Numbered from the stretch's first letter, positions 1 through 13,581 are shown. The stretch is DNA of 64,000 nt from Callipepla californica brunnescens (GCA_023055505.1 JALIRH010000039.1:4840505-4904504); one strand, 5' to 3'. Notes: generated from the sequence alone by a model not told the origin. Numbers and translations are program-made.

Positions 1-763
1 CCTCCTGCAGGCACAGCACTCACTGCCACACCGAGAGCTGAGCAATGCGTCCCTCAGCGCTGGGGCTTTAAGCACCTGTACACCATGTTAAATGGCAGTG
101 ATCAGTTTCACTCCAAATAAAACTGTCAATGGAAGTGAATTCTCTCCACTGCCGCGCTCGTATTTCTTTGCTCAGTCTTAGGAGTGAATCCCTCTGACCA
201 GAGTGCTGCAGCATCAACACCTCTCAGCAAGCAGTGCCACGCAGCTATTAAAGATTTTAAGCTGTAAAATACACACCCGAGGTTAAAGCACATATTCACT
301 GCTATGTTTTATTAGCAAGGCGGGTGAGATGTTCTCCGCACTGAGTTCCTAACGAGCAGGTTTCCAGGCAGCACTCCCTGAGTTACTGGGAATGGCACAA
401 CTGGGCCCACTGGGCCACGGCACAGTGCTGCTGCTGTGCGAAGGGGGAACACACACACACTGCTTCAGTGTGACAACTGCAGAGCTGTCACTGTTAGCAC
501 AAACTCTGACCACATCGACCTCGCTGCTTTAACAGAGCAGGGCACTCTGATACCTGAGCGGCGAGTCCAGATCTCTGCACACCAGCATACTGCCCATGTT
601 AATTGGTCTGCCTGTTAACTGGGGCAGCCGGACCACGAGTGGGGCTGCTCATGGAGCTGCTGCAGCCATTTGGCACTTGAGAGCTGTATTAAATCTACTC
701 CACCCTGCTCTGCTGCATTCTACCAGGAAGACAGCAAAGCTCTGGAGCAGCCAGACCTGCGAG
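1..763. other. Intronic sequence, nothing recognised
   Basis: Unique-looking, mildly AT-rich sequence with a very short CA run at 449-460. No gene, repeat family or strong motif was recognised before the CR1 piece that follows. Confidence 0.6.
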
Positions 764-897
764 GGGTCTGGAGCACAGCCCTGGGGCAGCAGCTGAGGGA
801 GCTGTGGGGTTCGCATGGGGCAGAGGAGGCTCAGGGCTGACCTCATGGCTCCAACAGCTCCCGGCAGGAGGTTGGGGCGAGGTGCTGTCCTGACACT
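764..897 (+). mobile_element. CR1 LINE fragment
   Basis: Sense-strand CR1 text is readable: GTCTGGAGCACAG, then AGCTGAGGGAGCTG, then GAGGAGGCTCAGGGCTGACC, then GGAGGTTGGGGCGAGGTG. This order matches the part of CR1 ORF2 near its C-terminus. The piece is truncated at both ends and many codons are broken, so it is an old 5'-truncated copy. Confidence 0.72.
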
Positions 898-3800
898 GGG
901 CATGGCTGGGAGCAGCCGCTGCCTTCCTGCTGTAATCACGTTTCAGCAAATACCCTTCACTCCACTTTAATATTCAGATCAGATGAACGTTAGGCACAGT
1001 AATAAAAATTATATTGCTGTTTGCAGATCTTGGAAGAGCCCCAGTTCTTTAGGAAGGAAAATCAGGCTATGGAAAGGCAAACAGCTTTCCAAACCACCAA
1101 ACTGCAAAGACAGCCCCTGGCTGCTCCCATGGAACTCCTGCACTTCTCCAGCCAGCCTGGCTCAACACTGACCCAAAGCACAGCAAAGCAACCAAACGTT
1201 ATCTCCGTCACAACTTTTTACTTTCAACAAGGACACAACCTCAGCTCCTCTGAACCGAAACCTGCATCCTCCCACAGACACTGCTGTACCCACACAGCTA
1301 TAAAGACAGAGACAATGGCCACAGAGATGCGTGGAATTCGGACAGCCAGGCTTCTGATCTCTATTTTATGGTTTAATGAACTCCTTCCTGCAAAAATAGA
1401 GCCCTAATTTCCAAGTACTGAACTACAGAAAGGAAGGAAAAGGCTAGCTAACAAAACTTGCCTAGGATTATACATCCATCATTAAGCAGGAAGGCCAAGG
1501 TCAAGAAGAACTCCATGTTTAGCAGCTGTGAGAACAGAGAGCACACAGAGGCAGGACAATAAAGCTGCAGTTGCACAACAAAACAACTTACATCGTGGCT
1601 GCTGCCACTGCTTATTTGCTACTAAACACCTTATTGCAGGACCCAAGAACGCTAAGGGTGCAATAGCATTCTCACTCCTTCAGAATGGAAGAACTTTCTG
1701 ACATCAGTACCAATCAAAGCCCCTCGTGACCCAGCACTGACTTTGGCCCAGCAGCAATGAGGGGATGCTCATGGGAGGAGATGGGGGTGGCATGGATGGG
1801 GGACAGCAGCACCCCACTCTGTGCCCCAGGCTGTCCCGTGGTGCAGACATGTGCTAGCATCTCTTCTCTAATCGCTGGCATAATTATTCCATGTCAGAAA
1901 AGACACTAAATTGAATGTCCATTTAGAGCACTGATCAAATTGATGCCACTGTTGGAATTAAATTATTTCCTTAGGCTTTCAGCACTGCAACCTAAGGCAG
2001 TACATGTGTCCAACGCAGCACCGGTGCTTGTTTATGTGCACGTGTAATCAGAAGTGACAATGCAGTGAGGCTGCTCTCAAACAGCACTGCTCTGCAACAG
2101 TTCCTCCTGCACACGATGCTCACAGGCAGCGCAGGGCAAGGCCAGGCTGCAGGAAACGCAGGGACTGCTGCTGTAATTGTTATCCCAAGTACCCAGCAGC
2201 ACAGGGCCCAGCGCAGGAGCTGTGCAGCAGAGGTGCTGGGTGCTGTCCCACCTGTGACTGTGGCTCTGAAGCTCCACTGATCTCCGAGGACCTCAAACAG
2301 CCTTTGCACATCAGTGTAACACCCCAGGGAATGCACACAGAGACGTCACACCCCTCTCAGTCACACCAAACTGCGTTTTGGTTTTCTTTCTCTCAGCTTG
2401 GAATTCTGAATGAACAAGAGTGTTTCTGCCCAGCCACGTGTTTCCTATACCCACAAATGGCTGCTGCTGGTCACTGTACTGCCAGGACATCACACATCCT
2501 TTCCCTGTCCCCATGCAGCAGCCAGCAGAAGTCGTGTGGCCGCCTGCAGGGCTGTGCCCATGCCCCAGCATCTGCCCATTGGCCTTGCTGCTGCTGCTGA
2601 AAGATCTCAGCTCTCAGTGCACAGGAGCTCTGCTCAGCGCTCTGTTTGCTCTTCACACATCAGCTTTTAAAAATGGCAGCAGGACACCGCTAAGGACCTG
2701 ACCACACGCACAGCCACACCAACACTGCAGGCTCCTCCTGGCCACCGAACGCCCAGCACGGCCTCAGCAAAAAGGGCATTCTGGAAGCAATGCTCCAAAT
2801 AAGTTCCTGACCTGGAGAAGACACAAGCCTGCCCTGCTGCGGGACCCGAGGTTGGGATCACACAGCACAGCAGGGACCAGCAGGAGGAAAGGGGGATGCC
2901 GTGATGGGGTGGGGATTTGGGGCCTCTGCAGCTGCTTACCAAAGTACAAAGCACAGCGACATCGCTCATCGTAAAGCAGAGATGGACAACACACCATAAA
3001 TGCTTTTAAAGGAATATATTAATGAGTGCCATACACAAAGCGAAATTCAATTAAAATTGTGAAGAAATAAGCCTTTAAGGATAAAGCAAATTAACTAAAA
3101 GGTTTTTTAATGAATTGATATAATGCACGGACTGGAACTGAGAGAGATTTTAGAGGTACTTTAGCTTTTTTTTTTTTTTGTATACAGCAGTATATACAAC
3201 TAACTTGGTAATTGGTTCTGATCACTGGGGAGAAATGGTTCTGGCTTCAGTCTACTTGAACATCTTCTCTGATTTTAGCACATGTAAGCTCTTCCTCAGG
3301 TGCTGATAGAACAGAGCTCAGGTGGCAGCACAAACACTGCCATAAGATTGGGAAACTGAGCCCAGCTCCAGCAGCACAGCCGCCACCCTCCCCCCATACA
3401 CACACCGCCCTCCCAGCAGCCAGAACCCACCACCCATAAGCTCCCACATGGCTCAGCACCATCCACTGCTCTACAGCGCTGGGTTTGTTTTGCTGAAGTT
3501 GAACACCTTAAGTCCTCCACCTTATTATTCATAATATCTTTGTCCTAACTTTTTCCCCAGGTTATCCACGTTTTTTCTTCTTTCTTTTCATGAGTAGAGA
3601 TAAGAATGTCACAGTAACAGATGAAGTTATGTATATTTGGATGGACTACAAAGCTAAGGTAAGATCACACTGATAAAAGCACTCTGACTATTTGCTATCT
3701 AAAATGTATATGTCAGGTTTTACTCAATCTGTCATGAGAATGGGCCGATATGGAGTGATGACCCAAAAGAGTACCTGTGTGCAACTGAGGGAAGGTGACT

Positions 3801-5248
3801 TCAGAAGGAGCCACTACAGCATACAGAGAGCCTGCAATGGAGACTTCAAGGCACATTCCAGGGTCTGTTACAATTAAGACTGCACAGCCAACCCAGAGAT
3901 GGCAGCGGCATGAGACAAGGAGAGGGGAGAGGGGCAGGGCAGAGCCAGGGAGGGTGGGAGAAAAGCAACGGAGGGCCACAGGCTGCATGTGGGAGGTGAG
4001 CATAGGAATGAGCCCTAGTGCTGGGCTGACAGGACTGGGATGGAAAACCTGTTAGCAAACAGTGCAGCACCTGACACAGCAGCCAGGCCTCCCGTGCTCT
4101 TTTCTTCTGATATATGCTTTAGGAATAAAAAGCTGTCAGGCACGCAGACCATCAGTCTCTGTCACACATTTTCATCTTCAGAAGATGTCTGCCTGTAACT
4201 GTTCCAGGATCTGTTGCTTTTCTTAAATGATGCTGAACTACAAAGAAAAGAACCTCACGCAGAGAGCCGCAGGCCAACAGCAGCCCTGAAATCTCCAGGG
4301 TCCTTGGGAGGATTTAGGAGCAACTGCTGGAGACCCACAACAATTCCAGAAGAAGTTTGAGTCATGGAAAGTTTTAAAAGCTTCCAAAGGTGCCAATCCT
4401 ACCCATATAAACCCAAAGGGGCAACACACAATCCTCCCACCCGTGTTGGTTCCCCAGCTGCAGCACACAGAGCAGTTGGTGGGTGCATAGTTGCTTTTGC
4501 TTTCAGTGTCACCATGTTCACCAGTATTTCTTTCCCTATCTGAACATTCACATACTGCAGATGACTCTGAAATCAGACATTTTGTTGTGCCATACAGACT
4601 GCATGCAAACAGCTAAACCCCATGTGAAATACCACATTGGTGTGGCTTGATCTTAAACTTAGAATGGAAGAAGCAAAACAAAACAATTCTGGATTGCTCA
4701 GAAGAGGTTGCAGAAATATGGTTCCCAGTTGCAAAAGCCTGCACTAAATGTGAACCTGGCAGGTCTGTTAAGCAGCAGAGGGCAGATGCAGAGCATGGAC
4801 TCCAAGACAAGGAGCAGCCCAGGGCAGGAGCACGAAGTGTGGGGTTGCTGTGCCCATGCCCTCATCATGGATCTGACTGCACCGGGGTACAGACACTGTG
4901 GGTTTTCTTCATAGAGACTGGCTGGTTTGCACCAATATAAGCAAAATCTGATTCAGGCTTCATCAGAATGTCCTGACAAATGTATTTATCCCCATTGAAA
5001 CAGCTCCTGCTCTGGTGAAAAAGGCACCCACAGAAACCATGGTTACAGAAGTTGTCTTGTATGTTAAATAATGTAGCACAAAACCATCTCAAGTCTCTGA
5101 TCTCATTAGGATCACGCTGTAGCCATGGATTAAAATAGAGATTAAGAGCGATGCAGAAGGACACTCTGTCCCTCTGCAGGAACAGGGCAAGGAAAGCATC
5201 TCCTATATTGTAAGCAGGAAAATCCTAAGCCTGTAAGTAGGAAAACAT
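898..5248. other. Intronic sequence without recognised genes
   Basis: The only clear low-complexity tract is T14 at 3166-3179. The stretch 1860-1980 is AT-rich, with several ATTTAGAGCACTGATCAAATT-like words, and could be conserved regulatory DNA. Open frames on both strands (all under 130 codons) show no domain or codon bias. Confidence 0.55.
3166..3179. repeat. Poly-T tract (T14)
   Basis: Fourteen consecutive T on the plus strand, followed by G. No retroposed gene or SINE body is recognised next to it. Confidence 0.9.
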
Positions 5249-5309
5249 GGAGATGTGGCACAGAGCTTAGTGGGCATGGTGGGGGTGGGCCGGCCATTGG
5301 ACTGGATTT
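5249..5309 (+). mobile_element. CR1 LINE 3'-region fragment
   Basis: GAGATGTGGCACAGAGCTTAG is followed by GGGCATGGTGGGGGTGGG and ATTGGACTGGATTTA. This is the 3' UTR text of one CR1 subfamily, cut off before the terminal ATTCTATGATT repeats. It is short and degraded. Confidence 0.72.
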
Positions 5310-5640
5310 AATAAACCTTTTGTTTACAGCTGTCAATAGGAATTAATGCCATTAACTCTTTGCTTGCAGGAGAGCTGAGACACACACGTGTGCCACGTCA
5401 GAGCCAACTACCAAGGACAGGAGCTGGGCTGAGCACAGCCCCAAGCCAGCAGTTCTGGGGCTCTGCATGCAGCACCTGCACAGACTGTGAACTGCCTGCA
5501 AGTGATCTGCTCAGGGGAAATGCAGCACTCTCTGGCCTGAAGAAGTTGCGCAGGAAAGCATGTGTGGCAGCAGAAGTGAGGAGCAGCGAACAGCCATTTG
5601 TTGTCCCGTGGATTTAGGAACAAAGGGTTGTCAGAAAAGA

Positions 5641-5805
5641 ATTAGACAGTAGGTGCAAAGCACACAAAAGAAGGTATTTTTCACGCTGCATACAATTAAA
5701 CTGTGGAACTCATTACCATGGGATGCTAGGGAAGCCAAATACACAAATGGATTCGAAAAGCAATTAGACAAATTAATGGAAGAGAAGCCCATCAAAGCCT
5801 GTTAA
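5641..5805 (+). mobile_element. Ancient CR1/L2-like LINE remnant (RT C-terminus)
   Basis: In the frame starting at 5641 the translation includes LWNSLPWDAREAK, then NGFEKQLDKLMEEKP and a stop at 5803-5805. This matches the C-terminal signature of CR1/L2-clade ORF2 (W-N-x-L-P, then F-K-x-x-L-D-K). An in-frame stop at 5650-5652 breaks the upstream part. The copy is more diverged than the other CR1 pieces and may predate birds. Its real extent may be about 5620-5870. Confidence 0.72.
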
Positions 5806-5869
5806 ACACAGAGCCAAGGTTGCAGCCATCACACTCAACAGCACAATGGGCACGAGGTGCTATGGAGGC

Positions 5870-6873
5870 ACAGAGAAAACCTCCACTGAGGCCCCATGGA
5901 CCCACAGATGAATTACTTATGTGCAGGTGATGACAGGAGCTACCAGAAACGGTGCACTTAGGAAGCTGCTCCTGCCTGGGGATGAGCAGAACTTGCAGCC
6001 CTCACTGCATCCCGCTAACGCAGGCTGAGCACACTGCTAACTTGTACTGTGCTAATGTGCTTTCAGTGACCAAAACATTGTGGCTAGGGTTATTTTGCAA
6101 GATTTAAAACATCATACTGAATGGAGAAGTGTTTTTCTTGTAATTTAGAATCTAAACAGGAGCAAAATGACAGCAAGAATCAGCCCAGGTTACCAACTCT
6201 GCTACAGCAAGGGAGGAGAGCTGAATGCAAACCATTCTGAGCGGGTACATCTCAAAACAAAAGGTGAAAGGGAACAGCACAGAAGAAGAAAGGTTACACT
6301 TCCAGTGGCTGTCAGCTGTGTATTTTCAATTTAAACATACTGCATATCAAACCTTTGTATCTTAACTTATAAATTCCAGCAGCAGGATACAACTCTGAGA
6401 GATTTGCTAAGCCAAAAAACTGAGGTGTGAGCCAAGCAAGGCACTGCATGGCACACCCACACCCATGCAAACACATCACAGCAGATGGGCTTCACTCTGT
6501 TGGTGACCTGTGGGCACTGCTCAGGTTTGTCACCACAGAACTGCAGGGCAGAACTGCCACACACTCTTCCAGACAGTACAAGAAGATGCCCATTGCTCTT
6601 CAAAATGCATCAGCAATTTCCAAAGAAACAACTTCATACTGATCAGTTCAAGGTTGTGGTTCTCCTAATGTTTCACCTCAGATTTTCTAAACAGTCAGAT
6701 TGGCTATACACATAAACATATGCAACCTCATGAAGTAAAACAAAAACTGCTTCTAGGGTGTAAAGAGCAAAGTTAACAATACGAATAATTCAAAATTGCA
6801 TTGCTAGCCAAGATATTTTATAGATATGGTAAATGGAAAGACGGAGAGATGGAAAAGAGACAACCAAACTGAA
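5870..6873. other. Intronic sequence, nothing recognised
   Basis: Moderately AT-rich sequence without a recognised repeat. Short frames at 6427-6715 carry no recognisable protein features. Confidence 0.55.
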
Positions 6874-7109
6874 GAGAAATGCTCACCTGTGTCCTATGCT
6901 TACAGTAGGAAACTCCAAAGGAACAACCTCCAAAAAGAGACCCTTCCCCACTGGTGGTCAGCCCTTAAATGGGGTCTGGGAGAGGTGGAGCCGGGCTCCA
7001 CCCCTTCCAATCACACAGGTGCATTCCTTCACCTGTGCTGCCACAGCTGACTCAGTGCTCAGGTGATCCATCAGTGGTTCAGGCCGTGATCCTACAGTTC
7101 TCATACACA
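6874..7109 (+). repeat. Unnamed dispersed repeat, copy A
   Basis: About 235 bp that recurs in reverse orientation at 17801-18036. Shared words include ATGCTCACCTGTGT, ACTCCAAAGG, GGTGGTCAGCCC, TCTGGGAGAGGTGGAGCC, GATCCATCAGTGGTTCAGGC and CATACACA. The unit contains a small palindrome GGAGCC-G-GGCTCC at 6988-7000. It could be a solo LTR or a non-autonomous transposon piece; I cannot assign a family. Both copies stay open in the same frame (shared peptide GGQPLN followed by VWERWS), but no known protein is evident. Confidence 0.75.
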
Positions 7110-7518
7110 GGGCATACACATCTCAGATAGTTTTTTTGCTGCAAAGCCTGCAAGGCCCAGAGCTGAGTCCTTTATTGAGAACAAAATAAAGTGATTTGCT
7201 GAAGAGATTAACACAGTGCCAGAACAACCACAGCCAGCACTTCGAAAACGTTCAGCAAATACTGCGCTGGCACAAAAGTGCAGCCAAATAGACAAGCACT
7301 GTGCGCAAAGAATATTCACTTGGTGCACTTCCTAGAGAAGATTAAAATTAAGATTTTTTGCAAAGAAAAAAAATAGTAATGACTATTTTGTATCTCGTAA
7401 TGACTGGAAAGCTTTTTCTGATGGCACAGACCCAGCATTTTCATCAGAAGCTGTTGCACCGTTTCACAGTTACACTATTGAGCCAGGAGCATCACATCCC
7501 TGGGGCTGTCCCACAGCC
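7110..7518. other. Intronic sequence between two repeats, nothing recognised
   Basis: Mostly AT-rich, with an AATAAA-containing word near 7186. It does not align by eye with the flank of the second copy of the unnamed repeat, which supports the repeat boundary at 7109. Confidence 0.5.
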
Positions 7519-7614
7519 GTGCAGATGTGGCACTGAAGGACGTGGGTGGTGGGATGGGGTGGTGGGGACCTCAGAGGGCTTTTCCAGCCTAAATGGTTCT
7601 ATGATTTTATGGTT
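7519..7614 (+). mobile_element. CR1 LINE 3' end
   Basis: It starts with GCAGATGTGGCACTGAAGGA, continues ACCTCAGAGGGCTTTTCCAG and finishes with GGTTCTATGATTTTATGGTT, which is the degraded ATTCTATGATT-type terminal repeat of CR1. The plus strand is the sense strand. It lies inside an open frame (7358-8230) that should therefore not be called a gene. Confidence 0.85.
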
Positions 7615-10600
7615 CCGTGTTTTAAGATCCACCTGTGTGCCCACACAAGGCACAAATCCTTACTGCCTTAAGCATCATCCCTTCAGGATTTCCTCCCCTG
7701 GGGCACTTGAGGTGAGCGGTAGAGGCAGTGCGGGGCTGTGCAGCCCTCACAGCTTTCCTGTCTGCTGTCCCAATGGTCCCACATGTCCCTGCAAGTCTGC
7801 GGAAGGAGGAGGTGTGACAGAAGAACAACGCACACTGATTGCTAACAACACTCATCAACAGTTGTTTTTAATTCTTGGCTTCCACAGCCCATCTTCCACT
7901 TACATTAACATGTGGGCAAGCAGAAGCCCTGAGCTCCTGTCTTTAGCAGCACTGCTATGCATCAGGCTCCAGAACCTCCTTCCTTGTGCCACAGCAGCAA
8001 TAGCAAGCAGCACAAGGCCCCATCCAGGGCCCAGCTCTGGGGGTGTCAGCTCCTCCAAGGAGCAGGACAGAAGCAATTCCACCCAGTGCTTGGAAGGGGC
8101 AGAACCCAGAATTCTGCAGCCTCTGAAATGCTGCTACGATTCCTGCCTTTCTGCCACATGGAGAGCTGCATTCATTAAACCGCATTGGAGCCTCACAGGG
8201 GTCTCCAATAACTTTGTAATTACAGCTTGATGCTTGTTTTGTAGAACTTGAGAAACCGAAATTTCTTTTGCAGTGGCTGTATTTCATATTCAGCCTTTCT
8301 TTCCTCCCCAGAAAGCCAGGACATTGCGGCAGGATGGGGACAGAGGTGCTCTGAGCATCACAGTGCTCTCCTGCCCCTCTGCTGTGTGGGAGTTGGGTTT
8401 CACCTTCTGCTCTCAGCTGAGCATGATGTTGGCTGGCAGTTGAGTGAAGAGAAACCTAAAACCCCAGCAAGCCTTCCCATGCTGTCAGCACAAGTTTCAG
8501 AGGGTAAAGAAAAGTTGGAATGGTATTGAGATGCAGCCAAGTAACACCAAACATTGAACACACATTTCAAGAAATCTCTGAGAGAAACTGTTGGGAGCTC
8601 CACCACAGCAGGAATGGGAGATGCTTGGCTCAGCTGCAGACACGGGCAGTGCTGCCCAGTGGAAGTAATGAGAGAATGCCTGCACAGCCCTACATGGTAC
8701 AAGTAACTAGCTGTGATAAATAACAATGATTATTAGCCACAAAAAGAAATGTAATAAATACGGTGCATCAGGGATGGGTCTTCAGAGCTCTCTTGATTGG
8801 AACTACCAGCACAGTGTTTCTGGGAGGATCACACTGACAGTCTGTGCACTAATTGGCTGACCCTCACTCCTGAGATCAAGTATGAAGGCTAATTTATTAT
8901 TCTCTAATCTAACCAAAATATTATCCCAAATGAAGGAGTTGTGCAGTATGAGGAGTGCTGGCGTGCAGGCACTGAGACGTGAGCCAGCTCTTAGCACAGC
9001 CACACGTGGGCTGATGGTGTCCTGCAGTCCCCAGAACACAGAAAGCCAACGTTTGTGCAGCCCAGAGCAAACAGCCTCCATACACCGGTCCCTCTGCAAG
9101 TTGAAGAGATCATCACATGCAGGCTTGAGCGCAATCCTGTGGTCAATAATACAATATTTATGCTTTAAATTAGTTTCTAATGTGCGTTATTAGCATAATG
9201 GCCCCGTGCTTGGGCCAAGACTAAGCATGTTCTGGCACTGAAAGTGAACAAAAGCAATCAGCTTCCATTTACATGGCTGCTAATGCACTGCACGCAGACG
9301 TTGGCAGGGTTTGGGGCTCACCCTGCTGATGGGAACAGCCACGTCAGTGAGTGCAGCTCTGAGCACTATGTCCCCATCACCCACAGGACACCCACAGGTC
9401 CCGCCGCGCCCCGCTGCCATCACCTCCATGTCTCAGCCAGCACCCTCAGTTCTGCTTTCCAGCACTCCTTCCCACAATCCCTTTGCATGTTTCCCATTTG
9501 CAGCACAAAATTAAATCAGCCATTTTCTTTTGGAAAGCCTCAAGCAAGTTCATGGTGAGCTTATGTTTCCAGTGTGACCTTCACCTTCGAAGACAGTTTC
9601 CTCTGTTCGTGCATGTGCCATTCAGCCTGCCACTCAAAGGGGAGAATGACATTCCTGAAGGAGCTGTAGAAGAACAAAACAACCTGAAATTCTCGTGCCT
9701 TTGTATAAACAAAAATAATTTCAGATATTTTTGAACCGTCAGACCTATACTAAAGGCAGTACAGAGATCAAAGAAAGGGATTTAGATTCATTTTAAAGGT
9801 AGAAAAAAATGAGCTCCTGGTCCAGCCCTGGGAGCCTGCAGGCTGGCAGGAACCTGGCAAGGTGAGCACAGGGCTGTGGGGCTGAGCTCCAAGAGGAAGA
9901 GCTGTGCTGAGCCCTGAACAGCAGTTCGTTTAGAAGTCACTGGGAGCAAACACTTTGTGCAGCATCTGACACCTGTAAGGTGATTACCTAACTGCACACA
10001 AAGCGTATGTGATTTCGTACCTTTGGATTAACCCTTCTCTTCCCCATTATGATTTAATCAGGACGTCACTATGAGGATAACTCAGCAAATGCATTCCACA
10101 GTCACTCTGTTTATGAACAAAGCACAGCACACAGTCAGGTTCAAAGAGGTGCAAGCTGCTCAGCCCTGTGGTGCTGATGGCTGAGGCCCATGGCCTGCAG
10201 GAGAACTGCTCTGTGTGAGCAGTAAGATGGATTTACTGCCCGTACTCTGTACACATCACCAAAATTCTATCAGGTTCTGTTTGATCAGCACTGGATGGCC
10301 TCACCCAGACACACCTCAGAAATCACCCATGGAAATCAAGTTACAACTCGGGGACGTACATTGTTGCATCTATGTTGCACTGTTCTCCTCCAGTACAGAT
10401 ACAAGAAATGAGGGCAGCGCTTTCAGCCCTGGGCTCACTCACCCAGACCAGCGGGGCAGGATGTCACCCACCCCTGCCCTCCCACGGCCACTCGTGGTCC
10501 CAGCACTGATTTCAGGGAGAACGAAAGCAGCCCCAGGAGCAGCTGTCTGTGTGCAGCTCTGCAGGCTGAGCCCTGTCCAACACATCCTCCCCCAGGGCAC

Positions 10601-13581
10601 TGCTCCCAGAGCTCTGCTTGCTGCGGGACCGCCGGCGCAGCGCGGGGTGCAGGCCCTGCACGCAGCCCTCAGGGCACGGCTGCGCTCATCCACGTCCACT
10701 GCATCCTTCTGTTCCTTGTCAGGAACCTATCAAAATTTTACCAGAGACTTTCAATATGAGATGAGCTGGTTTTTTATTATAAAAACTGTCCAAGTTGAAT
10801 TGCTACTCTGCATCCTATCATTTTTCATTTCCTCTAATCTATACCAATCGCTGTGCTTGCAATGCGACTGTCATGTTCATTTCTTTCCAACCTAACTACA
10901 ACTTCATCCTATAACAGCTTCTCTTTGTAATGGAGTAATTCAAAAAAAATGTAATCCAGGAATACACATTTCTTGCTACTCACAAATAAGCAACTTGCCA
11001 AAATGCTCCCAAACACACGCTTTAGCAATTTCAATCCACTGGCTAAATATAATTAGTAACCTCACATCTTTTTCAAAAGGCATTGGCATCCCTTTACAAT
11101 TCATTATGGGGACCATAGACAAACTGTCTTATAAATCCAATATCAGTAAATGAATCAGAAGAGCGGTAATTACCGACAATTGGGGCAGGTTAGCAGAGCA
11201 GCTCAGGCTGCTGAGCGCCATACTGATGGGCCAGGCCTTGCCACACCTCTGCAGCAACACCGCTGCTCTGCCTGAAGGCATCCCCTCCTGGGGCTGTGTC
11301 CAGACTGCAGACGTGACATTTCTCTGCTGTAAGGGATGGGAACAGAAGGGCACATGGCTTGGCTGCAGATAAAAGCCAGACCAGGGCTGTCAGAGCAGTG
11401 CTTCTGTGTTCCATTCACTGGCACCAACAGCACTGCGTGGATGCGAACTGGGACCGATCCTGCTCACCCTCAGAACTGCACAGAGGATGCACACAGCTCC
11501 TGCAGCCCGGCTGCCAGCTGCAGTGCTCCTGCAAGGCTGAGCACCCGCTGTGGGGCTTCACAAGAAGCCATGAAAACACAGAGCTGTCATACTTCAATTG
11601 TTCCTTAGCAGGAGTGAAGTGAGAATTAGAGCAAAAACAACACACATATTGTGTTTGCAGGTGAGAAAACAAAGCAGGCACGTTTCTGAGATGATTTCTG
11701 AATGTTCTTATCCTTCCAGGGGGAGTTTAATATCTATTCTTAAAAGCAGCAATTGAACAATGATGCATTGGCTGATGGGTCGCTGGTAGAGAAGGAAAAT
11801 ACCCTCAAAATGGAGGTTCACAGAGTGCTGGAGTTACCCTCAGAGCCACCCAGCAAGAGAACAAAGCCCTAGAGGTACTGTGTCCATCCTTTCCATTATC
11901 AAATGAACCACGCAGAGCTGTGGGAGGTGGATCAGAACTGGCTGTGGAATTCGCAGGACCTGTCTGCACTGCGTGCTGTGGCAGCAGCCACCAGCCTTGT
12001 TCAGAAGACCAAATAAACCATTAACATGTGCTACTGAAAAAACTCCAGCGTGTAAATAGCTCATTGGTTCCAGATATCTAAATATTTAGCCTACGACCAA
12101 ATATCATTTATTTTGAAGGTTGCCTCACAGTTCCATGCAGTTATATAAGAAAGTCAGATAAATATATAGGCTAAAGTCAGTCTCAAGATAAAAATGTTAA
12201 TCTGTAGACATAGACCATATAAACTACAGAAGAAACAACAGATTAATAGAAATGAAGATGAGATACGAGGATCTTTTGGACTGCCATATTCTCCACAGGG
12301 TGCTCTCTTCTCTCGTGCTGTGCTGACCACCTTTCCCCATTGCAGCCTTGCCAGGAGCTGGGACACACTCACACGAAACCCCAGCTACAGGAATGAAGCA
12401 TCAGGGCACTGTCAGGGCAGTTTGGAGGACTGCACTCACTGCTCTCCCATGATTGATTTGTCTCAGGACCTTCAAGGAATCGATATTTTATCAAATATTT
12501 CACCCTTTTTGTTTTCTCTCCTGAAAGAATTGATTGTTTTAACATTTTATGAATAGTTTTAGTTGCGAATGAGGCTGTTGTTAGATATCTTTCCAAGATG
12601 GGATCTGATTTGGCATCTGAGCTAACTGTGCTCAGCAGGATACCTTCACAGAGCACAAGGCAAACATTTCCCCCAGTTTTATATTTTAATTACATTTTTC
12701 AAATCATTTTTATTCACCAGTTGCCAGCACAGTTCACTTTACTCGCAGGGTTCAGACGGATTCCACTCGTTTCTGCAACTTCCCATTCCTCCCCTCCGCA
12801 GCCAAACATCTGCTAAGGTTTAGTGGCTTCTCTGGAGGCAGCAGGAGCTGCTGGAGAGTGCCGGGTTATTTTGCAGTATGTTGATTCATGTTTCCCTGCA
12901 CACAGATAACAAGCAGAAGAAGCAACTGACTTGATATGACGTGCCAGGAGAAGTTGTGTGAAGGACTGCACAACTTGACCTCATACACAGGAGTTGTGAC
13001 TATCTCCAACAATGCTTTGAAAAGTGAAGTGGCTGAGAGAGGAACAGTCCCCGTGACATTGCAATTATGCAAAGGTGACATATAAATAAAACCTCCAGGC
13101 AAACAGAGCTGCCTTTTCATATCGGAATTGAAATAATTCTCAGATTACGACTAAATTTTTGTGAAAACTGTCATATCAATTAGAGGTTTTAAGGAAACTG
13201 AAGTCATAGATAATGTATTGTGCATAATAAACTGACATTTTGATATGCAGCCAGCAGACATGAAAAAATGACAGCTGACTCCAGAAAGTCCAGAAAGACA
13301 CTTAGATCAGTAATGCTGAAATGAATAAATTAAATGAGCAATTACCAGTATGTTTGACAAAGCATGATATAACAATGCATTAAGCATATATTAGTTCGGT
13401 CTTTACTCACTGATCTTTATCTTTCTTTAATTAATGAATTTAATTGACTAGAAGGGTGATTTAAGAACAGCTTTTTACAAGAGAAGTGGGAAAGCCACGC
13501 TATAGCTGGGAGAAGAGAGGTGAAGAGGATCTGCAATGGCTGATGGAAGCTATGGGGAGCAGCTGCTGTCAGCCTTGACCT
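7615..13581. other. Intronic sequence, about 6 kb, without recognised genes
   Basis: No repeat family was recognised. AT-rich blocks near 9140-9200, 10900-11170, 12060-12200 and 13120-13460 contain TAAT-core words. The block at 13120-13460 is the longest and could be regulatory. A 226-codon frame at 10215-10895 has no domain signature and ends in unstructured AT-rich sequence. Confidence 0.5.

Noticed and set aside
7358..8230. A 290-codon plus-strand frame
   Set aside because: It includes the CR1 3' end at 7519-7614 and has no domain; it is a chance frame.
10215..10895. A 226-codon plus-strand frame
   Set aside because: No motif, no plausible splice context, and it ends in AT-rich sequence with a shifting composition.
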